Shown here: positions 7,352-16,139 of the stretch, piece by piece | Layout of the letters: every line of letters starts with the position of its first letter | Numbering within the stretch: position 1 is the stretch's first letter | Program-made: the position numbers and the translations under genes | From: Clostridia bacterium | Lineage (GTDB): Bacteria; Bacillota; Clostridia; Lachnospirales; Lachnospiraceae | DNA: 59,592 nucleotides | Reading direction: 5' to 3' | Assembly: GCA_029101305.1 (NCBI GenBank) | Contig: JAQXQS010000086.1 | Coordinates: 1-59,592, forward strand | Notes under the pieces: model-generated | The model's input: the letters and a program-made list of their open reading frames with translations, nothing else | Database searches by the model: none | What the model was told of the DNA's origin: nothing

Positions 7352-9469
7352 TTATTTCTTAAATGGTTCATTCAATTCTTCCGTTCCAGGCAGTACAAAT
7401 CTGCCATCCTCAATAATGGAAACCTCTTCCCCATCTTCTTTAAGAACCCGGATGCTTCCCAGCTCGTCATAAGGAATCGTAATATCTGTATGACAGCCAA
7501 AATATGCCTTTCCAACATCTTCCTTTCTTAAAATGGAAACCTCGTTATCCCTGGCAATGATTTCCTTTCCATCCGGATTATATACAGCGGTGTCCTCAGC
7601 CCAGCTGTAGCAGGTATCTCCCACAGCGAAATGTGGTCCCATTTTCTCTGCTATAAGGATCGGCAGCTTATCTGCAATGTTATACTTCTCTGCTGCCACA
7701 TAAGCGGTTGTATTGGTTCCGATAGCAAATTCGCCCATAGGAAGTGTGGGATGGTGGAACAAAATATTATCCTCAATATATTTCCTGTTTTCTTCCTCTG
7801 ATTCAAAGTTTTTGCAGGAATAGGAGGCAATTTTTCCATCTTTAAATTCCAGTTTCAGATCACGGAACTGAAGTCCTTCCAGATAGACCTTGGTCACATG
7901 CAAAAGTCCGTTGGTTCCCAAAAGCACTGGGGAAGTAAATACCTCTCCTACCGGAATATTCACATCTGCTACACAGTTCTCGAAATTTGACTGTTTCACA
8001 GGGTCAGCAAGTGTATGGAGATGGATCTTCAGGTCTGTCCTATTCTCCCCTTTTCCTTTTACAGATACCCATTCCCCCTGATCCAGCGTATCAATGATGG
8101 TCTGCTGGATTTTCTGGTAAAGCTGGTAATCCAGGGTATTGATCTTTACGATCTGGCGGAAAATGTCCTCATAATCGCCGCCGATTTCCGGAACCGGATA
8201 AGCGATAATGGTAAAGCTTCTCTCGTCGCCCTTAATGTAGCGGTTGGTGATCTGTCCAGCCTCATTTTGCATTTCAATTTCCAGCTTCTGCTGGGCATCA
8301 CTGAACTGCCACGCTTCTTTTGTACTTACCGGTGAAAATGGAGCTTCACCGAAAACCTCGATACATGCAGGACCAGCATGCACAGCTGCAAGCTCCTTGT
8401 ATTTCTCATAAGAGGTCTGCAGGGCCCGAAGGCGTCTCTGTACAAAATCCCCATCCATATAGAGCGCGCCATCCTGGCGATGGTCATAATCATACTGCGG
8501 ATTAGCAACAGCTCCTGTATAACCGATTCTGTGTACCCCTCTCTTATTAACCGCATGAACACCATAGCGGAAAATAACTGGTTTCAATCCCATTTCCTCA
8601 AACTGGCGCACCGCTGCCCTTACCATTCTCTCAAATCCAAGGTTAAAACGGATGTTCACCGTCTTTTTCTTACTCAGATCTATATGCGCATTCACAAAAC
8701 CGATGCGGTAGCCTTCTGTATAGGTTCTTGCACAGTCATCGATTTCTTTCTGGGAAAGCCCGTTTAAAAATCTGGCAACTCCAAATTCATTTTCTGTAAT
8801 GTACTCGCCGAACTGATAGAGATAGCGCAGATCTGTAAGATCAGCATCCATAACAATCTTTGTTGCAAAATCCACTTCCGGATCCACGTTTTCCCTGATA
8901 CGCTCTTCCACCATATCCTGACAGTAATCGTTCACATAAGAGCAGAGGATTCCCTTTATTTCCGGCTCTGTAGGAAGCTCCTCCTGGGCAAAGGCTCCAT
9001 ACACTTCCAGAAACAGTTCCAGAAGCACCGTCATATCCCACAATTTTTTCTCATGTGAATATGCAACTGCTCCGCGAAGCTCTGCATATAGGAACGTAAG
9101 GTCACGTCCAAATTCTCCAAGCTTTTCACACGCATAAACCGGATTTCCGTAGCTGTTTTCATAATTTTCCGGAAGAATATCCTGATACAGCTCCCTGTTC
9201 AGCGCTTTCCACTCTTCCAATGACAAATCTGTTGGTTCAGAAACCTTCCTCGGCGCCTTCTGTGTTCCAAGAAATACCACCTCGTCCATGATTTCTATAT
9301 TTTTTTCAAGAAAAACAGCTGTTTTCTGAAAAAAATCCAGGTATGGCTGCTGTACCACCTGTTCCTCTTTGATCTCGCACACTCTCTCCTTTGCAAGAGC
9401 ATAACGTTCCATCAAAAGCTCGTCCACACAATCCCTTCTTTCTTCTGATTCTTCTATTCTTACACTCAT
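7352..9469 (-). CDS. M29-type aminopeptidase with long N-terminal extension
   Basis: 705 residues. The C-terminal half matches thermophilic (M29) metalloaminopeptidases: GEVFTSPVLLGTNG near 511, GEFAIGTN near 582, GPHFAVGDTCY near 615 and CHTDITI near 661 supply the Glu, Glu, His and His/Asp metal ligands of the family. M29 enzymes are normally about 370-410 residues, so roughly 300 N-terminal residues are extra. These are soluble, helical and Glu-rich, and I do not recognise a domain. It probably removes N-terminal residues from peptides in the cytoplasm. A 22-bp perfect palindrome lies just before the start; the ribosome site (GGGATA) is weak. Confidence 0.75.
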   Translation of the reverse strand: MSVRIEESEERRDCVDELLMERYALAKERVCEIKEEQVVQQPYLDFFQKTAVFLEKNIEIMDEVVFLGTQKAPRKVSEPTDLSLEEWKALNRELYQDILPENYENSYGNPVYACEKLGEFGRDLTFLYAELRGAVAYSHEKKLWDMTVLLELFLEVYGAFAQEELPTEPEIKGILCSYVNDYCQDMVEERIRENVDPEVDFATKIVMDADLTDLRYLYQFGEYITENEFGVARFLNGLSQKEIDDCARTYTEGYRIGFVNAHIDLSKKKTVNIRFNLGFERMVRAAVRQFEEMGLKPVIFRYGVHAVNKRGVHRIGYTGAVANPQYDYDHRQDGALYMDGDFVQRRLRALQTSYEKYKELAAVHAGPACIEVFGEAPFSPVSTKEAWQFSDAQQKLEIEMQNEAGQITNRYIKGDERSFTIIAYPVPEIGGDYEDIFRQIVKINTLDYQLYQKIQQTIIDTLDQGEWVSVKGKGENRTDLKIHLHTLADPVKQSNFENCVADVNIPVGEVFTSPVLLGTNGLLHVTKVYLEGLQFRDLKLEFKDGKIASYSCKNFESEEENRKYIEDNILFHHPTLPMGEFAIGTNTTAYVAAEKYNIADKLPILIAEKMGPHFAVGDTCYSWAEDTAVYNPDGKEIIARDNEVSILRKEDVGKAYFGCHTDITIPYDELGSIRVLKEDGEEVSIIEDGRFVLPGTEELNEPFKK

Positions 9470-9484
9470 TATCCCAATCTTCTG

Positions 9485-9506
9485 ACAGATTCCAATTGGA
9501 ATCTGT
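9485..9506. repeat. 22-bp perfect palindrome between HD gene and M29 peptidase
   Basis: ACAGATTCCAA is followed directly by its exact reverse complement. There is no T tract on the coding strand. It sits 16 bases before the M29 start codon, so it could be an operator or a translation-affecting hairpin. Confidence 0.6.
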
Positions 9507-9531
9507 TCTTTTCCTGATTCATTTTCCAGAT

Positions 9532-10137
9532 TTATTCTTTCCCAGACATATCATCGGTCACATGGCCTTCTTCTACATGCTTATCAATTAATTCCTGCAT
9601 GTATTCCCATATTGCAGGCGCTCCCTCACCAGTGTGCCGGTTTCGTTTATAGATCTGACTTTTTTTCACGCCATGTTCTACCCAGCTGATTCCGTCTGTT
9701 GCGTCATTTAAGAAAAGCGGCTGGCTGTTATCCAGCATATGGGCATATTTCGCTTCCGGTGTCTCATACGCTTCGAATTCTTCCCACAGATCATAAAGCC
9801 ATTTCCCCTGGTCTTCCGGGAGAAGTCCGTATATCCGCTGTGCCGCCACTTCTTCCCGGTCATGCTGTGTCGCACTGCCTGCTGCATCATAGGCATATGT
9901 GTCCCCGGCATCAATTTCTACCAGATCATGGATCAGCACCATAGGAATCACCTTGGACAAATCCACCTCTTCTGGTGCATATTCCTTCAGAAGCACAGCC
10001 ATCAATGCCAGATGCCAGGAATGCTCTGCATCATTTTCCTTACGTTTTCCATCGGAAAGATAGGTCTGGCGCATAATATTTTTCACTTTATCCACTTCGA
10101 GAATAAAATCTAATTGTTTTTTTAAACGGTCGTCCAT
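9532..10137 (-). CDS. HD-domain phosphohydrolase (YfbR/HD_3-like)
   Basis: 201 residues. The HD motif is clear: His39 in DAEHSWHLA, His70-Asp71 in HDLVEIDAGDT, with Glu74 and Asp77 following, as in 5'-deoxynucleotidase YfbR and related HD_3 proteins. The likely reaction is metal-dependent dephosphorylation of a nucleotide; the substrate is not fixed by sequence. AAAGGAG precedes the ATG. It follows the DUF6142-like gene with a short gap and may belong to the transcript beginning at pyrE. Confidence 0.8.
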   Translation of the reverse strand: MDDRLKKQLDFILEVDKVKNIMRQTYLSDGKRKENDAEHSWHLALMAVLLKEYAPEEVDLSKVIPMVLIHDLVEIDAGDTYAYDAAGSATQHDREEVAAQRIYGLLPEDQGKWLYDLWEEFEAYETPEAKYAHMLDNSQPLFLNDATDGISWVEHGVKKSQIYKRNRHTGEGAPAIWEYMQELIDKHVEEGHVTDDMSGKE

Positions 10138-10171
10138 TTTTGCTCCTTTTGCAGCTTTTGTTCCAGGCAGA

Positions 10172-10486
10172 TTATAAGCCCGTAAGATATACCCCGATCC
10201 AGACGATCAGGATCAATCCGTTACTGATCGAACCAATTATACTTGTCCTGTGGCTTCTGCCCTCTTCTGAGAAGCTAAGCAATCCCATAGCAAATCCATA
10301 CACCGAAAGAAGAGCTGCAAACAAGCCAACTCCTCCCACCAGAAATCCTAAACTCTCATCCAGGAAATATGCCAGGGCAACTGCCGCTATAAACAACAAA
10401 AAGGACGCTGCCGCCAGAACGACGGACAGCTTCCCTTTTTTTGCTTCTTTTTTCTTTGTAAATGAATATCTATATCTTCTTGCCAT
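10172..10486 (-). CDS. Small membrane protein, DUF6142-like
   Basis: 104 residues starting MARRYRYSFTKKK. A basic N-terminus is followed by three predicted membrane segments (about 22-42, 46-66 and 82-102). It resembles a small uncharacterised Lachnospiraceae family that I recall as DUF6142. The start has AGGAG 11 bases upstream. It overlaps the end of the VanZ-like gene by 17 bases, pointing to co-transcription. No function can be given. Confidence 0.65.
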   Translation of the reverse strand: MARRYRYSFTKKKEAKKGKLSVVLAAASFLLFIAAVALAYFLDESLGFLVGGVGLFAALLSVYGFAMGLLSFSEEGRSHRTSIIGSISNGLILIVWIGVYLTGL

Positions 10487-10946
10487 AATGGAATTTTCTC
10501 CTAATATGATTACAGATGAGAAAAAGAACATACCCCAAGGCTGCCCCCAGGGTGTTCAAAATCATATCATCCACATCAAAGCATCCGACCTTTGTGATAA
10601 GCTGGATCACTTCCACAGTCAGACTTAATATAAATCCTGATATGCAGATGAGAAAACCACTGTTCATTCTTCTGAAAATAACCGGAAGGATAAACCCGAA
10701 AGGCAGGAACCCTATCACATTTCCGAAAATATTGGAAAATACCGCAGCTGCGCCAAGCTGTCTCCTGTACATCCAGAACCTTCTGATCTCAACAAAAGGA
10801 ACCAGATTATACCGGTAAGCCTGTTCTGCCTGTGCTGCCCTGCCATATTCTTCTGAAAAAAACAGAAAATAAATAAGCAGAAGCACATACACGATAAACA
10901 ATAGGATTCCCATACGGCGAATCAAAGTTTTCGTTTCCTTTTTCAA
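10470..10946 (-). CDS. VanZ-like membrane protein
   Basis: 158 residues with four hydrophobic segments and the VanZ motif set: NLVPFVEIRRF, NIFGNVIGFLPFGFILP, SLTVEVIQLI and DVDDMILNTLGAALGY. The named member, enterococcal VanZ, gives low-level teicoplanin resistance; most homologues are of unknown function. It starts with TTG: AAGGAG lies seven bases before it and overlaps the stop region of the upstream small gene. It is in a tight series with that gene and the DUF6142-like gene. Confidence 0.8.
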   Translation of the reverse strand: MKKETKTLIRRMGILLFIVYVLLLIYFLFFSEEYGRAAQAEQAYRYNLVPFVEIRRFWMYRRQLGAAAVFSNIFGNVIGFLPFGFILPVIFRRMNSGFLICISGFILSLTVEVIQLITKVGCFDVDDMILNTLGAALGYVLFLICNHIRRKFHYGKKI

Positions 10947-10957
10947 AAAATGTCTCC

Positions 10958-11110
10958 TTAAATCATCATATCGGATTTGCCTTTCAGAAGTCTGGCACCA
11001 TTCACGATCATGAGAATACCAGTCGTCACACCTGTTACCAGTGTAATGATCCCAAGTGCAATGCTTCCAGCGCCCACCCCTGATACGATCTTATAAAGTT
11101 TTTCGCTCAT
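10958..11110 (-). CDS. Small membrane protein (50 residues)
   Basis: A 50-residue protein beginning MSEKLYKIVSG and ending KGKSDMMI. One or two hydrophobic stretches (about 12-37) are rich in Gly, Ile and Thr. I have an impression of similar tiny proteins near pyrE in Lachnospiraceae, but no function is known to me. AGGAGG eight bases before this ATG favours it over the ATG two codons upstream, which would have only two bases of spacing. It lies between pyrE (21 bases) and the VanZ-like gene (11 bases). Confidence 0.65.
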   Translation of the reverse strand: MSEKLYKIVSGVGAGSIALGIITLVTGVTTGILMIVNGARLLKGKSDMMI

Positions 11111-11131
11111 CAGCATTTCCTCCTTTTACCA

Positions 11132-11806
11132 TTATTCTGCGCCGTACTGGCTGTAGTATGCATCAATGGCTGCTTTTAAAGTGTCGTCGATGATGACCTT
11201 TCCTTTATATTCTTTATTATAGAGGTGCTCTACAACCTCTGCCATGGTGACGATTGCCGTTGTCTTAAGGCCATATTTCTCTTCGATTTCTTTCAGGGCG
11301 CTCTTGGTACCCTGTCCGCGCTCCATGCGGTCTACAGATACAACAAGACCGATTGGGGAAACATCCCCCTGTGCTTTAATGATCGGCAGCGTCTCCTGGA
11401 TAGAGGTTCCAGCTGTGGTAACATCCTCGATGATCACAACCTTATCCCCATCTTCGATAGGACTTCCAAGAAGGATTCCTTTATCTCCATGATCTTTTAC
11501 CTCTTTACGGTTAGAGCAGTAACGGATATCTTTGCCATACTCTTCGCTGATTGCCATAGTCGCTGCAACTGTCAGCGGAATTCCTTTGTATGCAGGTCCG
11601 AAAAGTACATCAAAATCCAATCCAAACTTGCTTTCGATTGCTTTTGCATAGTACTGGCCTAATTTTCTCAACTGTGCTCCTGTGCGGTAAAAACCTGTAT
11701 TAACAAAAAACGGGGTTTTTCTTCCGGATTTCGTCACAAAATCTCCAAATTTGAGTACGTTGCAGTCGATCATAAACTCTATAAATTCCTGTTTATACTG
11801 TTCCAT
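11132..11806 (-). CDS. pyrE: Orotate phosphoribosyltransferase
   Basis: 224 residues. It joins orotate and PRPP to give OMP (step 5 of pyrimidine synthesis). The PRPP-binding motif VVIIEDVTTAGTSIQ lies near residues 122-137, and RKEVKDHGDKG is the catalytic loop around residue 100. Although next to pyrD it has its own consensus promoter at 11868-11896, so it and the following small membrane genes can be transcribed separately from pyrCFKD. AGGAGG precedes the ATG. Confidence 0.97.
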   Translation of the reverse strand: MEQYKQEFIEFMIDCNVLKFGDFVTKSGRKTPFFVNTGFYRTGAQLRKLGQYYAKAIESKFGLDFDVLFGPAYKGIPLTVAATMAISEEYGKDIRYCSNRKEVKDHGDKGILLGSPIEDGDKVVIIEDVTTAGTSIQETLPIIKAQGDVSPIGLVVSVDRMERGQGTKSALKEIEEKYGLKTTAIVTMAEVVEHLYNKEYKGKVIIDDTLKAAIDAYYSQYGAE

Positions 11807-11867
11807 GTTTATCCTCCTCGTATACCAGCCATATCTGTCTGCCGTTTTTCACAGCAAGCTAAACTTT

Positions 11868-11896
11868 ATAGTAGCACATAATGACGCCAAGGTCAA
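11868..11896 (-). promoter_or_regulatory. pyrE: Internal promoter upstream of pyrE
   Basis: TTGACC, 17 bp, TACTAT on the minus strand in the 100-bp gap between pyrD and pyrE. The -35 lies just after the pyrD stop. Confidence 0.7.
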
Positions 11897-11906
11897 AAGT
11901 TCTTTT

Positions 11907-12812
11907 CTATTTTACACAGCCGATCAGTTCATTGATATCTTCCACTTTCTGTTTCTTCAGGAAAGCTGCCATACCATCCACAACCTCCTGGGTTGTATAA
12001 GGATTGATAAAATTCGCAGTTCCTACAGATACTGCAGTAGCACCTGCCATGATAAACTCAAGTGCATCCTCCGCACTTGCGATTCCGCCCATTCCAATGA
12101 TCGGGATCTTTACTGCATTTGCCACCTGATATACCATGCGCACTGCAACCGGCTTAACAGCTGGTCCTGACATTCCACCAGTTTTATTTGCCAGTGCAAA
12201 TGTCCTGCGGTTGATATCAATCTTCATTCCGGTAATGGTATTAATAAGAGAAACCACATCCGCTCCACCGCTTTCAGCTGCACGGGCCATCTCGGTAATA
12301 TCCGTTACATTTGGACTCAGCTTCATAATTACCGGCTGTCCGGCATATTTTTTTACTTCTTTTGTGATTGCCTCCAGTGCTTTCGGATTCTGGCCAAAAG
12401 CAATGCCGCCTTCTTTTACATTCGGACAGGATACATTGATCTCCAGCATATCTACCGGCTCATCTGCCAGGCGTTCTACCACTTCACAGTAATCCTCTGT
12501 AGTTTTTCCGCAGACATTTACGATGATCTTCGTATCGTATTTTTTCAGGAATGGAATATCCCTTTCACAAAAAACATCAATTCCCGGATTCTGAAGTCCA
12601 ATGGCGTTCAGCATACCTCCTGTGGTCTCAGCCACACGTGGTGTAGGGTTGCCCGGCCACGGTACATTTGCTACACCCTTCGTCACAACAGCCCCAAGAT
12701 TATTCAGGTCAACAAATTCACTATATTCCGCACCGGAGCCAAAAGTTCCGGAAGCCGTCATTACGGGATTTTTAAGAGTCACTCCTGCAAGATTTACGCT
12801 CATTTTGCTCAT
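11907..12812 (-). CDS. pyrD: Dihydroorotate dehydrogenase, catalytic subunit (class 1B)
   Basis: 301 residues, an FMN TIM barrel. Signatures: MTASGTFGSG near the N-terminus, NVSCPNVKEGG with the catalytic Cys near residue 130 that marks class 1, and GMGGIASAEDALEFI near residue 240. Class 1B works with PyrK and passes electrons to NAD. The start codon overlaps the pyrK stop as ATGA, so the two subunits are translationally coupled. Confidence 0.96.
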   Translation of the reverse strand: MSKMSVNLAGVTLKNPVMTASGTFGSGAEYSEFVDLNNLGAVVTKGVANVPWPGNPTPRVAETTGGMLNAIGLQNPGIDVFCERDIPFLKKYDTKIIVNVCGKTTEDYCEVVERLADEPVDMLEINVSCPNVKEGGIAFGQNPKALEAITKEVKKYAGQPVIMKLSPNVTDITEMARAAESGGADVVSLINTITGMKIDINRRTFALANKTGGMSGPAVKPVAVRMVYQVANAVKIPIIGMGGIASAEDALEFIMAGATAVSVGTANFINPYTTQEVVDGMAAFLKKQKVEDINELIGCVK

Positions 12813-13591
12813 AACTCCACCTCCGTACTAAGAAACACAGGTCCGTCTTTACATACTCTCTTATTATGTACATGGGAATGTCCGTCCACTTCTGTAGACT
12901 GGCATACACATCCTAAGCAGGCGCCGATTCCGCAAGCCATCCGCTCCTCCATGGAAATCCAGCAGGGAATTCCTTTTTCCAGGGCATAAGCTTTGATTGC
13001 GCGAAGCATTGGTTTGGGGCCACACGCAAAGATCACATCTGCCTCCAAGGCATTTTCCCGGATCGCATCCATTACATTTCCTTTGGTTCCTGCAGATCCG
13101 TCTTCTGTTGCAATATATACCTGCCCGTTTTTCTCAAATTCCTCATTGAGGAACAATTCGTCGCGGTATCCAAGAACAGCTGTTTTCCTGGCATCCAGCT
13201 GTTTCATCGTCTCCAGCATTGGCGGAACACCGATTCCACCGCCCATCAGAAATACGCTTTTACCTGCAGCCTCCTCCAGAGGAAAGCCATTGCCAAGAGG
13301 TCCAAGGATGTCAAGAACAGCACCCTTCGTCAATTTGGAAAAGCTTTCTGTACCGGTATTTTTGCCAGTTACACGATAAACAAGGCGAAGTGCACCATTC
13401 TCTTTATCGATTTCGCAAAGGCTGATGGGACGTGGAAGCAATTTGCCCCCATCCTGTGTATAAACAGAGACAAACTGTCCCGGCTTTGCATTTTTTGCGA
13501 TGGTCTTTGTCTGGAGCCACATACTGTAAATGTCTTTTCCGATACATTCCTGACTGATAACTGTACAGGTTTCTTTTACCTTTGTACCCAT
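12809..13591 (-). CDS. pyrK: Dihydroorotate dehydrogenase electron-transfer subunit
   Basis: 260 residues. An FAD-binding barrel (PISLCEID region) and NAD-binding domain (VFLMGGGIGVPPML near 103) are followed by a C-terminal [2Fe-2S] cluster region with four Cys in CGIGACLGCVC and, about 16 residues on, RVCKDGP. It oxidises the PyrD flavin and reduces NAD. Its order immediately before pyrD is the standard Firmicutes arrangement. Confidence 0.95.
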   Translation of the reverse strand: MGTKVKETCTVISQECIGKDIYSMWLQTKTIAKNAKPGQFVSVYTQDGGKLLPRPISLCEIDKENGALRLVYRVTGKNTGTESFSKLTKGAVLDILGPLGNGFPLEEAAGKSVFLMGGGIGVPPMLETMKQLDARKTAVLGYRDELFLNEEFEKNGQVYIATEDGSAGTKGNVMDAIRENALEADVIFACGPKPMLRAIKAYALEKGIPCWISMEERMACGIGACLGCVCQSTEVDGHSHVHNKRVCKDGPVFLSTEVEL

Positions 13592-13601
13592 TTTCTTCCT
13601 C

Positions 13602-14528
13602 CTAACGGCTCTTTAATGCTGTGCTGATATCCAGGATCATGTCTTTTACTGCCTGGCGGGAAGCGTCTGCATAATTCGCCTCACCAAATTTGGCATACTT
13701 CTCCTGCTTGTAAGCGGCAATGATTCCTCTTGAAGAATTTACGATCGCACCAAGGCCATCTTCGTTAAAGAAGTGTACAAGATCAGCTCCTTTTCCGCCC
13801 TGAGCTCCGTATCCAGGTACCAGGATAAAGGTTTTCGGCATAAGCTTTCTTAATACTTTACCCATCTCTGGATAAGTAGCGCCTACAACTGCGCCTACAT
13901 AGCTGTAGCCATCTCCCATAAGCTCATCGCCCCACTGTGCAACCTTCTCACCTACCCACTCATAAAGAGGACGGCCTTCGATGATTCTGTCCTGAAACTC
14001 TCCGCTTGATGGATTGGATGTTTTAACCAGTACAAAAATTCCCTTTTTCTCTTCCCTGCATACATCCATAAATGGCTTCACACCGTCTGTTCCAAGATAT
14101 GGGTTTACGGTAGCAAAATCCTCATCAAATGGCACATATGTCTTGCTTCCTACCTGGACTTTACCCAGATGACCGGTAGCATATGCAGCTGATGTAGAAC
14201 CGATATCACCACGTTTGATATCTCCGATCACTACAAGATTTTTCTCCTTGCAATAGTCAACTGTACGCTTGTAAGCCATAAGTCCCGGAATTCCGAACTG
14301 CTCATACATTGCGATCTGCGGCTTTACTGCCGGAATCAGATCGTATGTAGCATCTACGATTCCTTTATTAAATTGCCAGATAGCCTCAGCAGCACCTTCC
14401 AGAGTCTCTCCGAACTCTTTGAAGGCAGCCTCCTGGATCTGTTTCGGAATGTAGTTCAGCATTGGATCAAGGCCAACTACGATGGGTGCTTCTGTCTTTT
14501 TAATATTAGAAATAAGTTTATTAATCAT
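13602..14528 (-). CDS. pyrF: Orotidine-5'-phosphate decarboxylase (type 2)
   Basis: 308 residues from the ATG preceded by AGGAGG seven bases upstream; a longer in-frame extension to 14567 has no such site. It decarboxylates OMP to UMP. The catalytic Lys/Asp set lies in VIGDIKRGDIGSTS near residue 80, and VGLDPMLNYIP is the N-terminal phosphate/ribose region. The length and GDIGSTS motif place it in the longer type 2 group. It lies between pyrC and pyrK, a few bases from each. Confidence 0.95.
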   Translation of the reverse strand: MINKLISNIKKTEAPIVVGLDPMLNYIPKQIQEAAFKEFGETLEGAAEAIWQFNKGIVDATYDLIPAVKPQIAMYEQFGIPGLMAYKRTVDYCKEKNLVVIGDIKRGDIGSTSAAYATGHLGKVQVGSKTYVPFDEDFATVNPYLGTDGVKPFMDVCREEKKGIFVLVKTSNPSSGEFQDRIIEGRPLYEWVGEKVAQWGDELMGDGYSYVGAVVGATYPEMGKVLRKLMPKTFILVPGYGAQGGKGADLVHFFNEDGLGAIVNSSRGIIAAYKQEKYAKFGEANYADASRQAVKDMILDISTALKSR

Positions 14529-14567
14529 AATAATTCCTCCTGAATATGTTTTCTGACATATAGTCAC

Positions 14568-15866
14568 TTATGCTCTGACTGCTGCATCTTTGTATACGAT
14601 TTTACCATCACAAATGGTATAGAGAATCTTTCCCTTTACTTCTTTTCCCTCGAAAGGTGTATTTTTACCTTTGGAAACAAAATCAGCCTTATGAATGGTG
14701 TATGGATTCTTAATGTCTGCGATCACTACATCTGCCGGATGTCCTTTCTGAATGGTTCCACATGGCAGATTCAGAATCTGTGCCGGATTGTAACTCATCT
14801 TTTCCACAAGCTGGGAAAGAGTAAGGATCCCGGTCTCCACCAGAGCCGTATAGCTAAGTGCAAAGCTGGTTTCAATTCCTACGATTCCAAAAGCTGCGGT
14901 CTTCATGGAACCAGTTTTATCCTTCTGTGTATGAGGAGCATGATCTGTGCTGATCACCTGGATATATCCTTCTTTCAGGCCTTCGATCAGTGCATCTACA
15001 TCCTCCCTTGTACGAAGAGGGGGATTCATTTTATAATTAGGGTCATCTCTTTCTATGTCATCGGATGTCAGAATAAAATGATGAGGGCATACTTCAGCTG
15101 TTACGTTCTGGATACCTTCTGCTTTTAACATTTTCATCATAATTGCCACGCCTCTGGTAGAACAGTGGCAAAGGTGCAGCTTTGCGCCGGTTTCAATAGC
15201 AAGCAGGGAGTCCCTGGCTGCAATGGTATCTTCTGTGGAATTACAGATTCCCGGAAGTCCCAGACGTCTGGCATTCTCATCATCATTCATACAACCATTT
15301 CCCCTGAGCGTCATGTCCTCACAGTGGTCAAAAATAGGCAGGCCGGCCTTTACCGCCTCTTCCATTGCCTGTTTACAAAGGCTTGCCTTCATAACAGATT
15401 TACCATCCTCAGAAAGGACCGTTACTCCAGCTGCGGCCATGCCTGCAATATCCGAAAGTTCTTCTCCCAGCTCTCCTTTGGTCATGGCACCTGCCTGGAT
15501 AACGTGAATCGGTGAAACCTGCGCTGCTTTATTCTTCACATAGTTTGCCCTGTCCGGACTATCGATCACAGGAGTGGTATTTGGCATTGCAACCGCGGTG
15601 GTTACACCGCCTCTTGCAGCTGCCCTGGATCCACTTTCAAGATCTTCCTTCTCTGTCTGTCCCGGATCGCGGAAATGTACATGAAGATCCACAAGACCTG
15701 GCATTACCACCATTCCCTTGGCGTCTATAATAGTGTCATCTTTATCCTTTACCTTCAGCTTCTCTCCAACATCCTGGATTACACCATCGTCCAGATAAAC
15801 ATCCGCAATTTTATCCATCTTAGTAGCCGCATCCACAACACGTCCACCGCGAATCAGAATACCCAT
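14568..15866 (-). CDS. pyrC: Dihydroorotase
   Basis: 432 residues, first gene of pyrC-pyrF-pyrK-pyrD. It cyclises carbamoyl-aspartate to dihydroorotate. The metal-binding motif DLHVHFRDPGQTEKED is near residue 57, and later zinc/active-site regions FDHCED, HLCHCST and STDHAPH are present. The ATG chosen has GGGAG eight bases upstream; an in-frame start at 15905 is less supported. Carbamoyl-phosphate synthase and pyrB are not in the window. Confidence 0.95.
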   Translation of the reverse strand: MGILIRGGRVVDAATKMDKIADVYLDDGVIQDVGEKLKVKDKDDTIIDAKGMVVMPGLVDLHVHFRDPGQTEKEDLESGSRAAARGGVTTAVAMPNTTPVIDSPDRANYVKNKAAQVSPIHVIQAGAMTKGELGEELSDIAGMAAAGVTVLSEDGKSVMKASLCKQAMEEAVKAGLPIFDHCEDMTLRGNGCMNDDENARRLGLPGICNSTEDTIAARDSLLAIETGAKLHLCHCSTRGVAIMMKMLKAEGIQNVTAEVCPHHFILTSDDIERDDPNYKMNPPLRTREDVDALIEGLKEGYIQVISTDHAPHTQKDKTGSMKTAAFGIVGIETSFALSYTALVETGILTLSQLVEKMSYNPAQILNLPCGTIQKGHPADVVIADIKNPYTIHKADFVSKGKNTPFEGKEVKGKILYTICDGKIVYKDAAVRA

Positions 15867-16017
15867 TTGGTTCTCTCCCTTCTGGTATAACGTAAACTTT
15901 ATCACAACCTATCATACACGAATTTTTTCATTTAATAAAGAGTTTTTTTCCCTTCCTATATTTTTTCCATTCTATTTTCAGTGGAATTATTTTTTTGTCG
16001 CACAATTCTAATTATCC
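15867..16017. promoter_or_regulatory. Divergent region between pyrC and csp (pyrC side)
   Basis: AT-rich. A -10 element TATGAT (15911-15916 on the plus strand as ATCATA) can start the pyrC transcript about 38 nt before the ATG; its -35 (TTTATT) is weak. The leader seems too short for a PyrR-type attenuator and I see no hairpin in it. Confidence 0.4.
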
Positions 16018-16046
16018 TTGACTTTTTAGGGTGCAAGTTATATAAT
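16018..16046 (+). promoter_or_regulatory. Strong sigma-A promoter of csp
   Basis: TTGACT, exactly 17 bp, TATAAT. Transcription would begin near 16053, giving a leader of about 134 nt before the csp start. Confidence 0.85.
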
Positions 16047-16074
16047 CAATCCATGTCAAAGATTATTTAATGTA

Positions 16075-16139
16075 AAATCACTAGTTTTTAGAGATTATAT
16101 ATTTACATGATATAGTCTGTAAAATCTGGTGATTTTTTT
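16075..16139 (+). promoter_or_regulatory. Long hairpin with T tract in the csp leader (possible cold-sensing attenuator)
   Basis: AAATCAC at 16075-16081 pairs with GTGATTT at 16129-16135. The pairing continues inward through about a dozen further, mostly A-T, pairs to a loop near 16103-16108. Seven T residues follow at 16133-16139. It has the form of an intrinsic terminator placed between the promoter and the csp gene, with an unusually long AT-rich stem. Temperature-dependent readthrough is an inference. Confidence 0.6.

Noticed and set aside
15867-15950. PyrR attenuator before pyrC
   Set aside because: No terminator or antiterminator hairpin is visible in the short leader.
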